Both the position numbers and the translations under genes were made by a program. From assembly GCA_035524095.1 (NCBI GenBank), contig DATKPK010000025.1, positions 1 through 18,783 of the forward strand: a stretch of DNA of 18,783 nucleotides, given 5' to 3'. The stretch is from DATJUF01 sp035524095. GTDB taxonomy: Bacteria > Desulfobacterota > Binatia > Binatales > Binataceae. Positions 1 to 7,583 of the stretch are shown in pieces. The notes beneath the pieces were generated by a model that ran no database searches, had not been told where the DNA came from, and saw nothing but the letters and a program-made list of their open reading frames with translations. Every line of letters starts with the position of its first letter. Within the stretch, counting starts at the first letter, position 1.

Positions 1-2
1 TC

Positions 3-920
3 GGGCAGGCACGGCTCAAGAAAATCCTCGGAATGTCAATTGAAGCCGCGCGGATGCGCAAGGAAGTGATGGATCACGTGCTGTTCTCGGGGCCGCCGGG
101 ACTGGGCAAGACCTCGCTCGCCCATATCATCGCACGCGAACTAGGCGTGAATCTGCGCGCGACCTCGGGCCCGGCAATCGAGCGGGCGGGTGACTTGGCC
201 GCGATCGTCGCCGATCTCGATCAAGGCGACGTACTATTCGTCGACGAGATTCATCGGCTGGCGCGGCCGGTCGAAGAGATTCTCTATCCCGCCATGGAAG
301 ATTTCGAGCTGAATATCGTGGTGGGCAAAGGACCAGGAGCGCGTTCGATGCGCCTCGCAGTAAAGCCGTTCACGATGGTCGGGGCGACCACGCGGTCGGG
401 ACTGCTGAGCTCGCCGTTGCGCGATCGCTTCGGGCAGCATTTCCATCTGGACTTTTATGCACGCGAGGAATTGGCGGAAATCGTTCGGCGATCAGCGCGG
501 CTGCTCGGAATCAAACTGACCGATGAAGGTGCCGAAGAGGTGGCGGCCCGCTCGCGTGGAACGCCACGCATCGTCAACCGGCTGCTGCGCCGGGTCCGTG
601 ACTTCGCCCAGGTCAATGAGAGGCCGACCGTGACGCGCGAGGTAGCATTGGGGGCGCTTGAATTGCTGGAGATTGATGCCTGCGGCTTCGACAGCATGGA
701 TCGCTCAATCCTGGCGGCGATTATCGATAAATTCGATGGTGGTCCGGTCGGAGTCGAGAGCCTGGCTGCGGCGGTCGGCGAGGAAGCCGATACGATCGAG
801 GAAGTTTACGAGCCATACCTGCTTCAGGAAGGTTTCGTCGCCCGGACGGCACGCGGCCGGATGGCCACCCAGCGCGCCTATACCCATCTGGGACGTACCC
901 GTCACGGCACGCTGCTGTAA
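3..920 (+). CDS. ruvB: Holliday junction branch-migration ATPase RuvB (5' end outside window)
   Basis: RuvB is the hexameric AAA+ motor that, with RuvA, drives branch migration of Holliday junctions in recombinational repair. The reading frame is open from the left edge and the residues before the first ATG (33) still match the family (GQARLKK then IEAARMRKE), so the gene starts upstream and about 25-30 N-terminal residues are missing. Seen in order: Walker A GPPGLGKTS, Walker B LFVDEIHRL, sensor 1 GATTRSG, the arginine-finger region LRDRFG, sensor 2 GTPRIVNRLLRR, and the C-terminal winged helix ending in AYTHLG. The visible 305 residues plus the missing part fit the usual ~335-345. ruvA and ruvC, its frequent partners, would lie to the left. 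It ends 7 bp from the convergent acetyltransferase gene, with no clear terminator between them. Confidence 0.97.
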   Translation, partial: GQARLKKILGMSIEAARMRKEVMDHVLFSGPPGLGKTSLAHIIARELGVNLRATSGPAIERAGDLAAIVADLDQGDVLFVDEIHRLARPVEEILYPAMEDFELNIVVGKGPGARSMRLAVKPFTMVGATTRSGLLSSPLRDRFGQHFHLDFYAREELAEIVRRSARLLGIKLTDEGAEEVAARSRGTPRIVNRLLRRVRDFAQVNERPTVTREVALGALELLEIDACGFDSMDRSILAAIIDKFDGGPVGVESLAAAVGEEADTIEEVYEPYLLQEGFVARTARGRMATQRAYTHLGRTRHGTLL

Positions 921-927
921 CCTCAAG

Positions 928-1581
928 TCAGCCCTTAATTCGCTCAGTGCTCAAAACTAAGCGGGGTTGGCGGATGTACATGCGCTCGGGGTCGGGCGAA
1001 GCGGTAAGCCCGAGATCGTTCGCCATTACAATCAGATCATGTTTGTGACCGTACCGATCTTTGACGTGATTGCGTAAAGTCGCCTCGACGTTGAAGCCGA
1101 GCAATTCGAAGACACGGATGGCGCCTTCCTGGTCGGCCATCATCTGGGCGATGATCTTTTCGAGTCCGAGCCTGACGGCCAGCGCGAAAATCGTCTCGGC
1201 AAGCACGTGACCGAGGCCGAGGCGGCGCGTGACCGGATCAGCGACAACGCGGATTTCGCCGACATGACGCGCCCATCCGTGAGCCTCACGAGCGAGCACG
1301 GCAGTGCCGACAATGCCGATAGGGGCGGCAGCGACAATCATTGTTTCGGTGCCGGGATTGAGGCGGTCGAGCCAGCCCTCAACCTCGGTACGATTGATGA
1401 CGTCCTCCTTAAGGAAGGCGCGGTCATCCTCGGGCACGCGATCGAAAAAGGCGCAGACTGAAGCGCGGTCGGAAGCGCCGAACGGCCGCAGGATGACGTG
1501 CGAGCGGTCGCGCAGCGTCGCCGTCTTAGGAAAAGCGGTGGCCAGATATGCAGTGAAATCGTCTGAAGCCTTCGAAGCCAT
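928..1581 (-). CDS. GNAT-family N-acetyltransferase
   Basis: This 217-residue protein has one GNAT domain, which transfers an acetyl group from acetyl-CoA to an amine; the substrate cannot be read from the sequence. The fold starts near residue 28 (HVILRPFGASD) and contains the acetyl-CoA pyrophosphate loop RRLGLGHVL (residues 119-127, the R/QxxGxG/A motif A). The typical C-terminal segment follows, with FELLGFN (158-164) and a YGHKHDLIVM strand (177-186). The start is ATG with an AGGAGG Shine-Dalgarno 5 nt upstream, one of the strongest ribosome sites in the window. It converges on ruvB (7 bp gap) and is divergent from the methyltransferase gene, with which it shares a 125-bp intergenic region holding a perfect palindrome. 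Family call is firm; a role in protein or small-molecule acetylation is open. Confidence 0.85.
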   Translation of the reverse strand: MASKASDDFTAYLATAFPKTATLRDRSHVILRPFGASDRASVCAFFDRVPEDDRAFLKEDVINRTEVEGWLDRLNPGTETMIVAAAPIGIVGTAVLAREAHGWARHVGEIRVVADPVTRRLGLGHVLAETIFALAVRLGLEKIIAQMMADQEGAIRVFELLGFNVEATLRNHVKDRYGHKHDLIVMANDLGLTASPDPERMYIRQPRLVLSTERIKG

Positions 1582-1595
1582 GGGGGCCTCCTGAG

Positions 1596-1610
1596 CCGGA
1601 CGACGTCCGG
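1596..1610. repeat. Perfect 15-bp palindrome upstream of the GNAT gene
   Basis: CCGGACG-A-CGTCCGG is a perfect inverted repeat (7+1+7). It lies 14 bp before the GNAT start codon and just upstream of its Shine-Dalgarno. It could be an operator for a dimeric regulator of the GNAT gene or a small hairpin in the 5' leader. No regulator gene is adjacent, so the function is unassigned. Confidence 0.45.
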
Positions 1611-1668
1611 TGCTGCTTTGACTAGCAGGGTATAGAGAAGCGGCGCAAACGGCTTGCCCCGAACTATC

Positions 1669-1697
1669 TGGTCACGGACGGGCGGCGAAACTATAGT
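1669..1697 (+). promoter_or_regulatory. Candidate sigma70-type promoter for the methyltransferase gene
   Basis: A -10 box TATAGT (1692-1697) is preceded by TGGTCA (1669-1674, 4 of 6 matches to TTGACA) with a 17-bp spacer. The start ATG at 1707 is only 9 nt after the -10 box and has no Shine-Dalgarno, so transcription would begin within a few bases of the start codon (near-leaderless mRNA). Confidence 0.5.
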
Positions 1698-1706
1698 CAC
1701 TGACTA

Positions 1707-2396
1707 ATGGCTACAGCGATCGAAAATGCATTTGGCTTGACGGCGCGTGACTATGATCGTGCGCGGCGGCAACTGGTGCCGTGCTTCGATGATTTCTATC
1801 GCACAGCCGTTGAGTTGCTCTCGTTTTCACGCGATCAGGCGATCGACGTTCTTGACCTTGGCGCCGGCACAGGACTGTTGTCAGGTTTTATCGCAACCGA
1901 GTTCCCGGTGGCGCGGCTGACACTAGTGGACGTTGCGCCGCAGATGCTCGAACGGGCGCGGGAACGATTTGCAGGTCATCGCGATCGCGTACGTTTCGTC
2001 ATCGCGGATTTGGCGACAGTGCAAATCGAGGAGAGCTATGATGCGATCGTGTCGGCGCTCGCAATTCACCATCTCGAGGACGACAGTAAGCGGCGTCTAT
2101 TCAAGAAAATTCATGCGGCGCTCAAGCCCGGCGGCGTATTCATCAATGCCGAACAGGTGGCCGGTCCGACGCTGGCAATCGAGCGGCGTTACCGCGAGAG
2201 CTGGCTTACGCGGGTACGCGCGTTGGGTGTCGCCGAAAATGATTTGGCAGCCGCGCTCGAACGGATGAAGCTCGATCGCAGTGCGACGGTCGAAGCGCAG
2301 CTTGGATGGTTGCGCGAGGCTGGATTTGTCGGCGTCGATTGCGCTTATAAGGATGGGATGTTCGCCGTGATTACGGCGTCGAAGGCTGCCGCCTGA
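1707..2396 (+). CDS. Class I SAM-dependent methyltransferase
   Basis: A 229-residue Rossmann-fold methyltransferase. Motif I is VLDLGAGTGLLSG (residues 48-60), the glycine-rich loop that binds S-adenosylmethionine. The acidic residue at the end of strand 2 is in LVDVAPQML (D75). Motif IV is YDAIVSALAIHHL, followed by the typical LKPGGVFIN strand. The substrate is unknown. The N-terminal RRQLVPCFDDFY pattern is one I recall from uncharacterised Bacillus-type methyltransferases, and the overall shape also resembles CmoA-like tRNA enzymes, but nothing specific supports a tRNA substrate. It is monocistronic in appearance, divergent from the GNAT gene and 163 bp before the amidohydrolase. The ATG has no Shine-Dalgarno and sits 9 nt after a TATAGT box. 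Confidence 0.88.
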   Translation: MATAIENAFGLTARDYDRARRQLVPCFDDFYRTAVELLSFSRDQAIDVLDLGAGTGLLSGFIATEFPVARLTLVDVAPQMLERARERFAGHRDRVRFVIADLATVQIEESYDAIVSALAIHHLEDDSKRRLFKKIHAALKPGGVFINAEQVAGPTLAIERRYRESWLTRVRALGVAENDLAAALERMKLDRSATVEAQLGWLREAGFVGVDCAYKDGMFAVITASKAAA

Positions 2397-2430
2397 GGCC
2401 TGTACAGGTCCAACGGCCTAAGATTTGTTT
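2396..2430 (+). terminator. Weak candidate terminator after the methyltransferase gene
   Basis: AGGCC (2396-2400) can pair with GGCCT (2415-2419), followed by an interrupted T tract (TTTGTTT, 2424-2430). The loop contains most of a separate perfect 10-bp palindrome, CCTGTACAGG (2399-2408), which could instead be a protein-binding site. The stem is short, so this is only a candidate. The rest of the gap to 2559 shows nothing else recognisable. Confidence 0.25.
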
Positions 2431-2546
2431 GCAGCCTCAAGGCGGTGGCGCTAATACAAAGCCCAGAGGCTGTGGCTATCGTTGCGGCAAAGGCTGTCTA
2501 AGCAACTCGTCACGACCGGCGCGGAGACCAATCCGGCGTGAACCCT

Positions 2547-2554
2547 AAAGGAGG
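2547..2554 (+). promoter_or_regulatory. Strong Shine-Dalgarno of the amidohydrolase gene
   Basis: AAAGGAGG lies 5 nt before the ATG at 2560. It is an almost full anti-16S match and fixes the start codon. It contrasts with several genes here that lack any such site. Confidence 0.85.
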
Positions 2555-2559
2555 CTACG

Positions 2560-3672
2560 ATGTCAGATTATCGTTTAATCTCGGCCGATTCACATTTTGT
2601 CGAGCCGCCCACGATGTGGGCAGAGCGGATCGACAAGAAATTTCGTGAGCGCGCGCCGCATACAGTGAAAGATCTGAACGGGCGGGGCGGCGAATGGTTC
2701 GTATGCGAAAATATCACGCCAATGACCGTTGCCGGATTTTTCGGCGCAGGCGTGCCGTCGGCGGAGCTCGCGGAACATAATCGGCGCGGCTTTGATGCGG
2801 CTCCCAAAAGCGTCTGGGACCCGGCCTATCGAATCGCCGATCAGGATCGCGACGGCGTACAAGCCGAAGTGATCTACACTTCGATGGGGATGCCGCTGTT
2901 TGGCCTCGACGATGCCGAGTTGCGCGCCTCATGCTTTCGCGCGTTCAATGACTGGTGCGCCGAATATTGCAGCTACGACCTGAAGCGGCTGATTCCGCTC
3001 GGTTTGATCACTCTCGAAGATATTCCGGGCGCGGTGGCGGAATTGCAGCGCATCGCGAAGAAAGGAATCAAGGGTGCGATGATTTGGGCGGAGCCGCCTT
3101 CCGAGCGTCCGTACAACCATCCCGACTACGAGCCGTTCTGGGCGGCCGCGGCCGATCTGAACTTGCCGCTGTCACTGCACATCCTGACCGCGCGGGGCGG
3201 AACAGGTGCGAATCCTTCCGGTGGAAACAGCTTCTTGCTATCGCTGGCCAACCTGCATCATCAGATAGAGCGATCGTTGTCCGTGCTCGTCTATGGCGGA
3301 GTGCTCGAGAAATTCCCGAACCTGCGGATTGTCTCGGCCGAAAATGATGTCGGCTGGATGGCTTATTTCATGTACCGGCTCGACACGATTCAAAACCGGC
3401 TCGGTGCGATGGGCGGATTGAAGCTACCGCTGCGCGCGAGCGAATATGTCAAGCGCCAGGTCTATGCCACCTTTATCTCCGATCCGGTCTTCGTCGATTC
3501 GCTGGAGCGCTACGGCCCGGACAACATCATGTGGTCGTCTGACTATCCGCATACGGCGGCGACCTTCCCACGCTCGCAGCAGATCGTCGAAAAGCGGTTC
3601 GGCACGCTGCCGGAAGAGCAGCGGCGCAAGATTGTGCATGATACCGCAGCGCGCGTTTATGGCCTCAACTGA
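2560..3672 (+). CDS. Amidohydrolase-2 / ACMSD-like metal-dependent hydrolase or decarboxylase
   Basis: A 370-residue TIM-barrel protein of the amidohydrolase_2 family (PF04909), the family of aminocarboxymuconate-semialdehyde decarboxylase and related decarboxylases and hydrolases of aromatic breakdown. The N-terminal metal site reads ISADSHFVEPPTMW, the DxHxxEP form common in this subgroup rather than HxH. A later histidine is in LPLSLHIL, and the C-terminal Asp/His site is in MWSSDYPHTAATFP. The subgroup is often annotated only as amidohydrolase and is abundant in soil and aromatic-degrading bacteria. Substrate and reaction cannot be told, since no catabolic neighbours are present. The start is fixed by AAAGGAGG 5 nt upstream. 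The gene ends about 125 bp before an intrinsic terminator and converges on the IMPase-family gene. Confidence 0.88.
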   Translation: MSDYRLISADSHFVEPPTMWAERIDKKFRERAPHTVKDLNGRGGEWFVCENITPMTVAGFFGAGVPSAELAEHNRRGFDAAPKSVWDPAYRIADQDRDGVQAEVIYTSMGMPLFGLDDAELRASCFRAFNDWCAEYCSYDLKRLIPLGLITLEDIPGAVAELQRIAKKGIKGAMIWAEPPSERPYNHPDYEPFWAAAADLNLPLSLHILTARGGTGANPSGGNSFLLSLANLHHQIERSLSVLVYGGVLEKFPNLRIVSAENDVGWMAYFMYRLDTIQNRLGAMGGLKLPLRASEYVKRQVYATFISDPVFVDSLERYGPDNIMWSSDYPHTAATFPRSQQIVEKRFGTLPEEQRRKIVHDTAARVYGLN

Positions 3673-3677
3673 GACTT

Positions 3678-3749
3678 AGGTCTCGCCTGCAAGACCGTGC
3701 GGACGCGAGGCCGGAGGGCGTTCCGCCCAAGAATCTGAGGTCTCGCCTG
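3678..3749. repeat. 12-bp direct repeat, spacing 60 bp
   Basis: AGGTCTCGCCTG occurs at 3678-3689 and again at 3738-3749, in the gap after the amidohydrolase gene. A small hairpin (GGGCG-ttc-CGCCC, 3716-3728) lies between the copies. I cannot assign a function; it may be a chance or relic duplication. Confidence 0.35.
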
Positions 3750-3796
3750 AGTTTCAGACAGTTAGTATTCGCCCGCACAGTGACTGAGTAATAATC

Positions 3797-3832
3797 GATG
3801 GGCCGGCGCCACAACGTTGCCGGTCCATCTTT
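3797..3832 (+). terminator. Intrinsic terminator between convergent genes
   Basis: GATGGGCCGGC (3797-3807) pairs with GCCGGTCCATC (3819-3829) over 11 bp with one G-T wobble and an 11-nt loop, followed by TTT. It fits a rho-independent terminator for the amidohydrolase transcript. On the other strand the hairpin is followed by GATTATTA, so it may also slow transcripts from the minus-strand operon. Confidence 0.65.
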
Positions 3833-3861
3833 ATCCTGTCGCAGAAAGACTGTCTGACGGG

Positions 3862-4716
3862 CTAATGAGCGGCGGCGTGTGACGGCAGTTCGGCTTCGCG
3901 GAGCATCTCGGCATGGCGGCGTTCGGCTTCCGCGCGATTGGTCGCGAGCACTTCGATCATCGGCTGATGGAGGCGGTCGTTGCTGGCGATTATCTGTCCG
4001 CCGGCGAGATCGAGCGGCGTGCCGTCCATGTTGCTGACGTGGCCGCCGGCTTCTTCTACGATCAAAGCGCCAGCCGCGATATCCCATGGCTTCAGGCCAA
4101 ATTCCCAAAAGCCGTCGACGCGGCCGCACGCGACGTAGGCGAGGTCGAGCGCGGCCGAACCGGTACGGCGAACGCCTTGCACGCGCATCATGAAGGCTTC
4201 CCAAAAGGCCAGGTAATAGCGGCGGCGTTCGCGGCGATCGTAAGGGAAACCAGTCGCCAGCAGCGAGGCATCGAGCGTGGTGACAGGGCTGACGCGAATC
4301 GCCTTACCGTTAAGCTGGGCGCCACGCCCACGTTGAGCGACGAAGCATTCCTTCTTGAAAACGTCGAGAATAATCGCGACGCGAACTTTGCTGCGATATT
4401 CATACGCGATGGAGACGCAGAACTGCGGATAGCCGTGGGCGAAGTTGGTGGTGCCGTCGAGCGGGTCGATAATCCATCGATGTTCGCTCTGATGTAAATT
4501 GGCGCCGCTCTCTTCCGCCAGAATCGCGTGGGTTGGAAAGGCCCGCTGCAGGATGTCGATGACGGCGGCCTCGGCTTGTTGGTCAGCCTCGGTGACTAGG
4601 TCAATCGGATTGGACTTGCGGGTTACGCTGGTTCGGCTGAGCCATTTGACATGGACACGCGCCGCCGCCCGTGCCGCCCGGAGCGCCACCTTAGAGATTT
4701 CGATGCTGTCCGCCAC
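3862..4716 (-). CDS. Inositol monophosphatase-family phosphatase (SuhB-like)
   Basis: A Mg2+-dependent, lithium-sensitive-type phosphatase fold that hydrolyses inositol-1-phosphate or related sugar phosphates; some relatives act on fructose-1,6-bisphosphate, histidinol phosphate or PAP. Metal-binding motifs are all present: the AEES segment, WIIDPLDGTTNFAHG, and KPWDIAAGALIVEEAGG near the end. LATGFPY and RRTGSAALDLAYVA match SuhB closely. The frame is open back to a TTG at 4761, but alignment with SuhB (ISKVALRAAR against LNIAVRAARK) favours the GTG at 4716, giving 284 residues; neither start has a clear Shine-Dalgarno. A TATATT box on the minus strand (4772-4767) could give a local promoter. 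It follows the ABC gene on the same strand with a gap of under 75 bp, so it may belong to the transporter operon. Confidence 0.9.
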   Translation of the reverse strand: MADSIEISKVALRAARAAARVHVKWLSRTSVTRKSNPIDLVTEADQQAEAAVIDILQRAFPTHAILAEESGANLHQSEHRWIIDPLDGTTNFAHGYPQFCVSIAYEYRSKVRVAIILDVFKKECFVAQRGRGAQLNGKAIRVSPVTTLDASLLATGFPYDRRERRRYYLAFWEAFMMRVQGVRRTGSAALDLAYVACGRVDGFWEFGLKPWDIAAGALIVEEAGGHVSNMDGTPLDLAGGQIIASNDRLHQPMIEVLATNRAEAERRHAEMLREAELPSHAAAH

Positions 4717-4785
4717 GGCAGCCAAGCTATGCCACTGCGCGCGGTCATTCCAGCGTCGCAAGGCTGAATATACACAGCTGTTGCA

Positions 4786-6603
4786 TTAAGTTGCGTTGGA
4801 ACGTGCCAAAAGCTTGCTAATTAGTTGGGCGGGCGTCCGAGCCTTGAAGCCGAAACGGGCAGCCAAAGCCGGAGCGGCCGGCAGCCTGAACGAAGAGCCC
4901 TCAAGCAGCGCGGGATTGTCGAAGAGGCCGTCAACGCTGCCATCATAGAGAATTTCGCCGTGGCGCATCAGAACAACCCGGCGTGCGTATTCGGCGACCA
5001 GCCACGGAGTATGCGTGATCATTACGATGGCGATGCCGCTGCGATTCAGTTCGCTGACCAGCGCCATCATGCGCCGCTGTTCGCGATAGTCGAGGCCAGT
5101 CGTTGGCTCGTCGAGAATCAGCAGGCGCGGACGCAACGCAAGAACACTCGCCACGGCCAGGCGTTGGCGTTCGCCTTTGCTTAATAGGAAAGGATCGGCG
5201 TGGCGCTGAGCCATGAGATTTACAGCCCGTAAGACTTCGTCGCAGCGGCGCGCGATTTCATCGGCGTCGAGACCGAAGTTGCGCGGGCCGAAGGCGACCT
5301 CATCCTCGACGGTTGCGGCGAAAATCTGATGGTCGGGATTCTGGAAAACGTAGGCGGCGTCGCGTGCCGTGTCGGCGACTGAAAGTGCTGCGCGGTCGCG
5401 TCCCTCAATAAGAATCCTGCCGCTGGAGGGTTTCACGAGGCCAACGATCAGCTTGGCAAGCGTGGTCTTGCCGGAGCCATTTTGGCCGACGATCGCGAGG
5501 AACTCGCCAGGCGCTATCGTCAGGTCTATGCCGCTCAGAACCGGTGGCCCGAACTCATAGGCGAAGCCGAGTTTCTCGACTTCGACGATTGGAGACGCGC
5601 CAGCCAAGTCGCTCAAAGGCGTATTCACGTCGTCGAATGCGACCTCGGCAGTAGCGGGGTTTGTTCTCGAAGGCGAAAGGGCGATTTGCGGCATGCGATT
5701 CCGAATCAACTGCTCTGCCTCGTCGAGTGACGAGGCATGAGCGTTGACGCCAACGCCGGCGAGGATGTGATTCAAGTCCGGCGGATGGACGCCATAACGT
5801 TCGAGCTCGTCAAGCCTGCGAAGTACTTCGGAGGGCAGACCTTCGAGTACGATCGTGCCTTCGTCGAGAACGACGAGATGATCACAGCGCGCCAATTCCT
5901 CCGCCTCATGCTCGCAAACGATCAGGCTCAAGCCCTGCTGGCGTATTGAATGGATCAGGCGGAAAATCTCTGCGCGGCCTTCTGGGTCGAGGTCGGTAGT
6001 CGGCTCGTCTAGTACGATTACCGCCGGGCGCAGCGCAAGCACAGAGGCGATCGCGAGCCGCTGCTTTTCGCCGCCCGAAAGTGATGTGGGATCGCGATTG
6101 TCAAAACCGTGGAGGCCGACTGAATCAAGCGCCGGACCGATGCGCTTGCGGATTTCCGCGCCGGGAAGGCCAACCTGTTCCATTGCGAATGCGACCTCGT
6201 GCGCGACATTGGTCGAGAACAGTTGAGCCTCGAAGTCCTGGAAGACCATCCCGACCAGCGGTGCGGCCTCGCATACGTGCGCGCCATCGAGCGATAGACT
6301 CCCGATTTTGACGATACCGCTGAAGTCACCGCCCTCGAAGGCCGGGACGATGCGGTTGAGGCACTTGGCGATCGTTGATTTGCCGGCGCCCGAAGCGCCC
6401 ATTACGCCGATCATCGCGCCGGGCTTGAGCGCGAGACTGACGCCGTCGAGGGCCGGACTATCTTTACCATGATAGGTGAAAACGATGTCGCTCAGAGCCG
6501 CGGCGGGATTGGGGGAAGGGCTGGCGTTACTATTTTCGATAATCGACGAGCTGGCGGAAGCGGTCGATATGGCATTAACGGCCGTAGGTTTTACATCAGC
6601 CAT
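4786..6603 (-). CDS. Fused double ABC ATPase of an ECF-type (CbiO/EcfA-like) transporter
   Basis: A 605-residue cytoplasmic protein with two nucleotide-binding domains of the cobalt/ECF class in one chain, equal to EcfA plus EcfA'. Domain 1: Walker A GASGAGKS (69-76), Q-loop FQDFEAQLF, signature LSGGEKQR (175-182), Walker B VIVLDEP, H-loop H232. Domain 2: Walker A GQNGSGKT (373-380), Q-loop FQNPDHQIF, signature LSKGERQR (474-481), Walker B LLILDEP, H531. Both sites look competent; the second signature has Lys in place of the second Gly of LSGG. The N-terminal ~35 residues are Ser/Ala-rich and non-conserved. The ATG lies inside the end of the membrane-protein gene (13-nt overlap), which implies translational coupling. 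It should power uptake of a small molecule chosen by that S component. No T subunit gene is adjacent. Confidence 0.9.
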   Translation of the reverse strand: MADVKPTAVNAISTASASSSIIENSNASPSPNPAAALSDIVFTYHGKDSPALDGVSLALKPGAMIGVMGASGAGKSTIAKCLNRIVPAFEGGDFSGIVKIGSLSLDGAHVCEAAPLVGMVFQDFEAQLFSTNVAHEVAFAMEQVGLPGAEIRKRIGPALDSVGLHGFDNRDPTSLSGGEKQRLAIASVLALRPAVIVLDEPTTDLDPEGRAEIFRLIHSIRQQGLSLIVCEHEAEELARCDHLVVLDEGTIVLEGLPSEVLRRLDELERYGVHPPDLNHILAGVGVNAHASSLDEAEQLIRNRMPQIALSPSRTNPATAEVAFDDVNTPLSDLAGASPIVEVEKLGFAYEFGPPVLSGIDLTIAPGEFLAIVGQNGSGKTTLAKLIVGLVKPSSGRILIEGRDRAALSVADTARDAAYVFQNPDHQIFAATVEDEVAFGPRNFGLDADEIARRCDEVLRAVNLMAQRHADPFLLSKGERQRLAVASVLALRPRLLILDEPTTGLDYREQRRMMALVSELNRSGIAIVMITHTPWLVAEYARRVVLMRHGEILYDGSVDGLFDNPALLEGSSFRLPAAPALAARFGFKARTPAQLISKLLARSNAT

Positions 6604-7397
6604 GTGCCAACCATCGCGACGAGAATCAACGGACTGACCAGCACGGCGACAGATTTGTCATATGGTGGCTGGGCAAAGGTTCCTGGCAGAAAGCGCGGCA
6701 TCCAGTAGCCAGTCGAAATCAAGTTACCCATGATCCATGCACCACCTTCTCCGGCGAGCAGCAACGCCAAACCGAGCAGGCTGGAGGAGCGCGGACGAGG
6801 TTCCAGCTCAGGCATCACGTCCTGGTAGAGCATTCGGCCGGCGCGGACGCGCGGGTAGACGCCCGCGAGTATCAATGGAGAGAGAATCAGCGCCGAGAGC
6901 ATGTTGTTGAAGATGATCACATTGCCAAGAATGCTGAAGGGGCGAAACCCGAGCAGATTATCGCCCCATCCGACGAGATCGGCGCAAAGCACGGCGGCGG
7001 CGAGGCAGGCGGCGACATATTTGATAATTGTGATCGGCGAGCGGCTCACCGGGCTTTGGCCAGCCGCGATAATGTTCCAAATTTTGTACGGGATGTAGCC
7101 GTAGACCAGGTTGGCGAAGAAGCCGAAGATGTCGCCGGGGCCAACACCGCCAAAAAAATCGCCGATCATGTTACCGATCGCGGAACCCCATGCCGCCGCT
7201 GGACCGAAGAGAAATGAGCATACGATCGGAATCGCATTGGCCGGGCGCAATTCGGTGACGCCGGGAATCAGCGGTACAACCTTGAACGGAACCAGGATGG
7301 CAGCGTAGAGCGCAGCCGAAATCGCGCAGAGCACGACCATTCGCGTGTTGCGCCACATAAGGCTGAGTTCGTTAGAGGGCCGGAGCAATCGCGTCAT
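6591..7397 (-). CDS. ECF-transporter S component-like membrane protein (QueT-like, substrate unknown)
   Basis: A 268-residue integral membrane protein. Hydrophobic segments lie near residues 19-38, 54-82, 89-110, 122-145 and 155-181, an S-component core, followed by two further segments near 206-226 and 248-266. Segment 1 carries AISAA (25-29), an AxxxA pattern like the one S components use to bind the T subunit. VTELRPANAIPIV and GPAAAWGSAIGNMIGDFFGG resemble the conserved region of QueT-type and uncharacterised archaeal and bacterial S proteins; the vitamin or base carried is not determinable. The start is ATG at 7397 (weak ribosome site); ATG at 7358 is an alternative. It is the first gene of a minus-strand operon with the fused ATPase. 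I see no recognisable riboswitch in the 186-bp leader region. The extra C-terminal segments are unusual for the family. Confidence 0.75.
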   Translation of the reverse strand: MTRLLRPSNELSLMWRNTRMVVLCAISAALYAAILVPFKVVPLIPGVTELRPANAIPIVCSFLFGPAAAWGSAIGNMIGDFFGGVGPGDIFGFFANLVYGYIPYKIWNIIAAGQSPVSRSPITIIKYVAACLAAAVLCADLVGWGDNLLGFRPFSILGNVIIFNNMLSALILSPLILAGVYPRVRAGRMLYQDVMPELEPRPRSSSLLGLALLLAGEGGAWIMGNLISTGYWMPRFLPGTFAQPPYDKSVAVLVSPLILVAMVGTWLM

Positions 7398-7410
7398 CGA
7401 GATTGGCTGG

Positions 7411-7434
7411 CCTCAGGCAGCAGCCGCGCTGAGG
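7411..7434. repeat. Inverted repeat in the leader of the S-component gene
   Basis: CCTCAG (7411-7416) and CTGAGG (7429-7434) form a 6-bp perfect stem with a 12-nt loop, 14 nt before the S-component ATG. It could influence translation of the transporter operon. The rest of the divergent region (7398-7583) shows no thiamine, cobalamin or preQ1 riboswitch consensus by eye. Confidence 0.3.
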
Positions 7435-7583
7435 AATATGATGGCGGCGCGGATGAATCAAGCAGCACGAATGGTTTGGAAGTGTCGGCGCGGGCGGTAT
7501 TGCTCGGGCGCAGCGGTCATGGAAAGAATCGAGATGGTGATTTGTCGAACAGCGTTGCCGAATCCTAAAGGGGGTTGAGGCCG

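Noticed and set aside
2399..2408. CCTGTACAGG as a LexA box
   Set aside because: It is after, not before, a gene with no SOS link, and the LexA motif of this lineage is unknown to me.
3678..3749. CRISPR or mobile-element repeat
   Set aside because: Only two 12-bp copies, 60 bp apart, without further units, cas genes, transposase or terminal repeats.
7398..7583. Riboswitch upstream of the S-component gene
   Set aside because: ECF S genes often have one, but I found no thiamine, cobalamin, preQ1 or other consensus on the minus strand; only a short hairpin.
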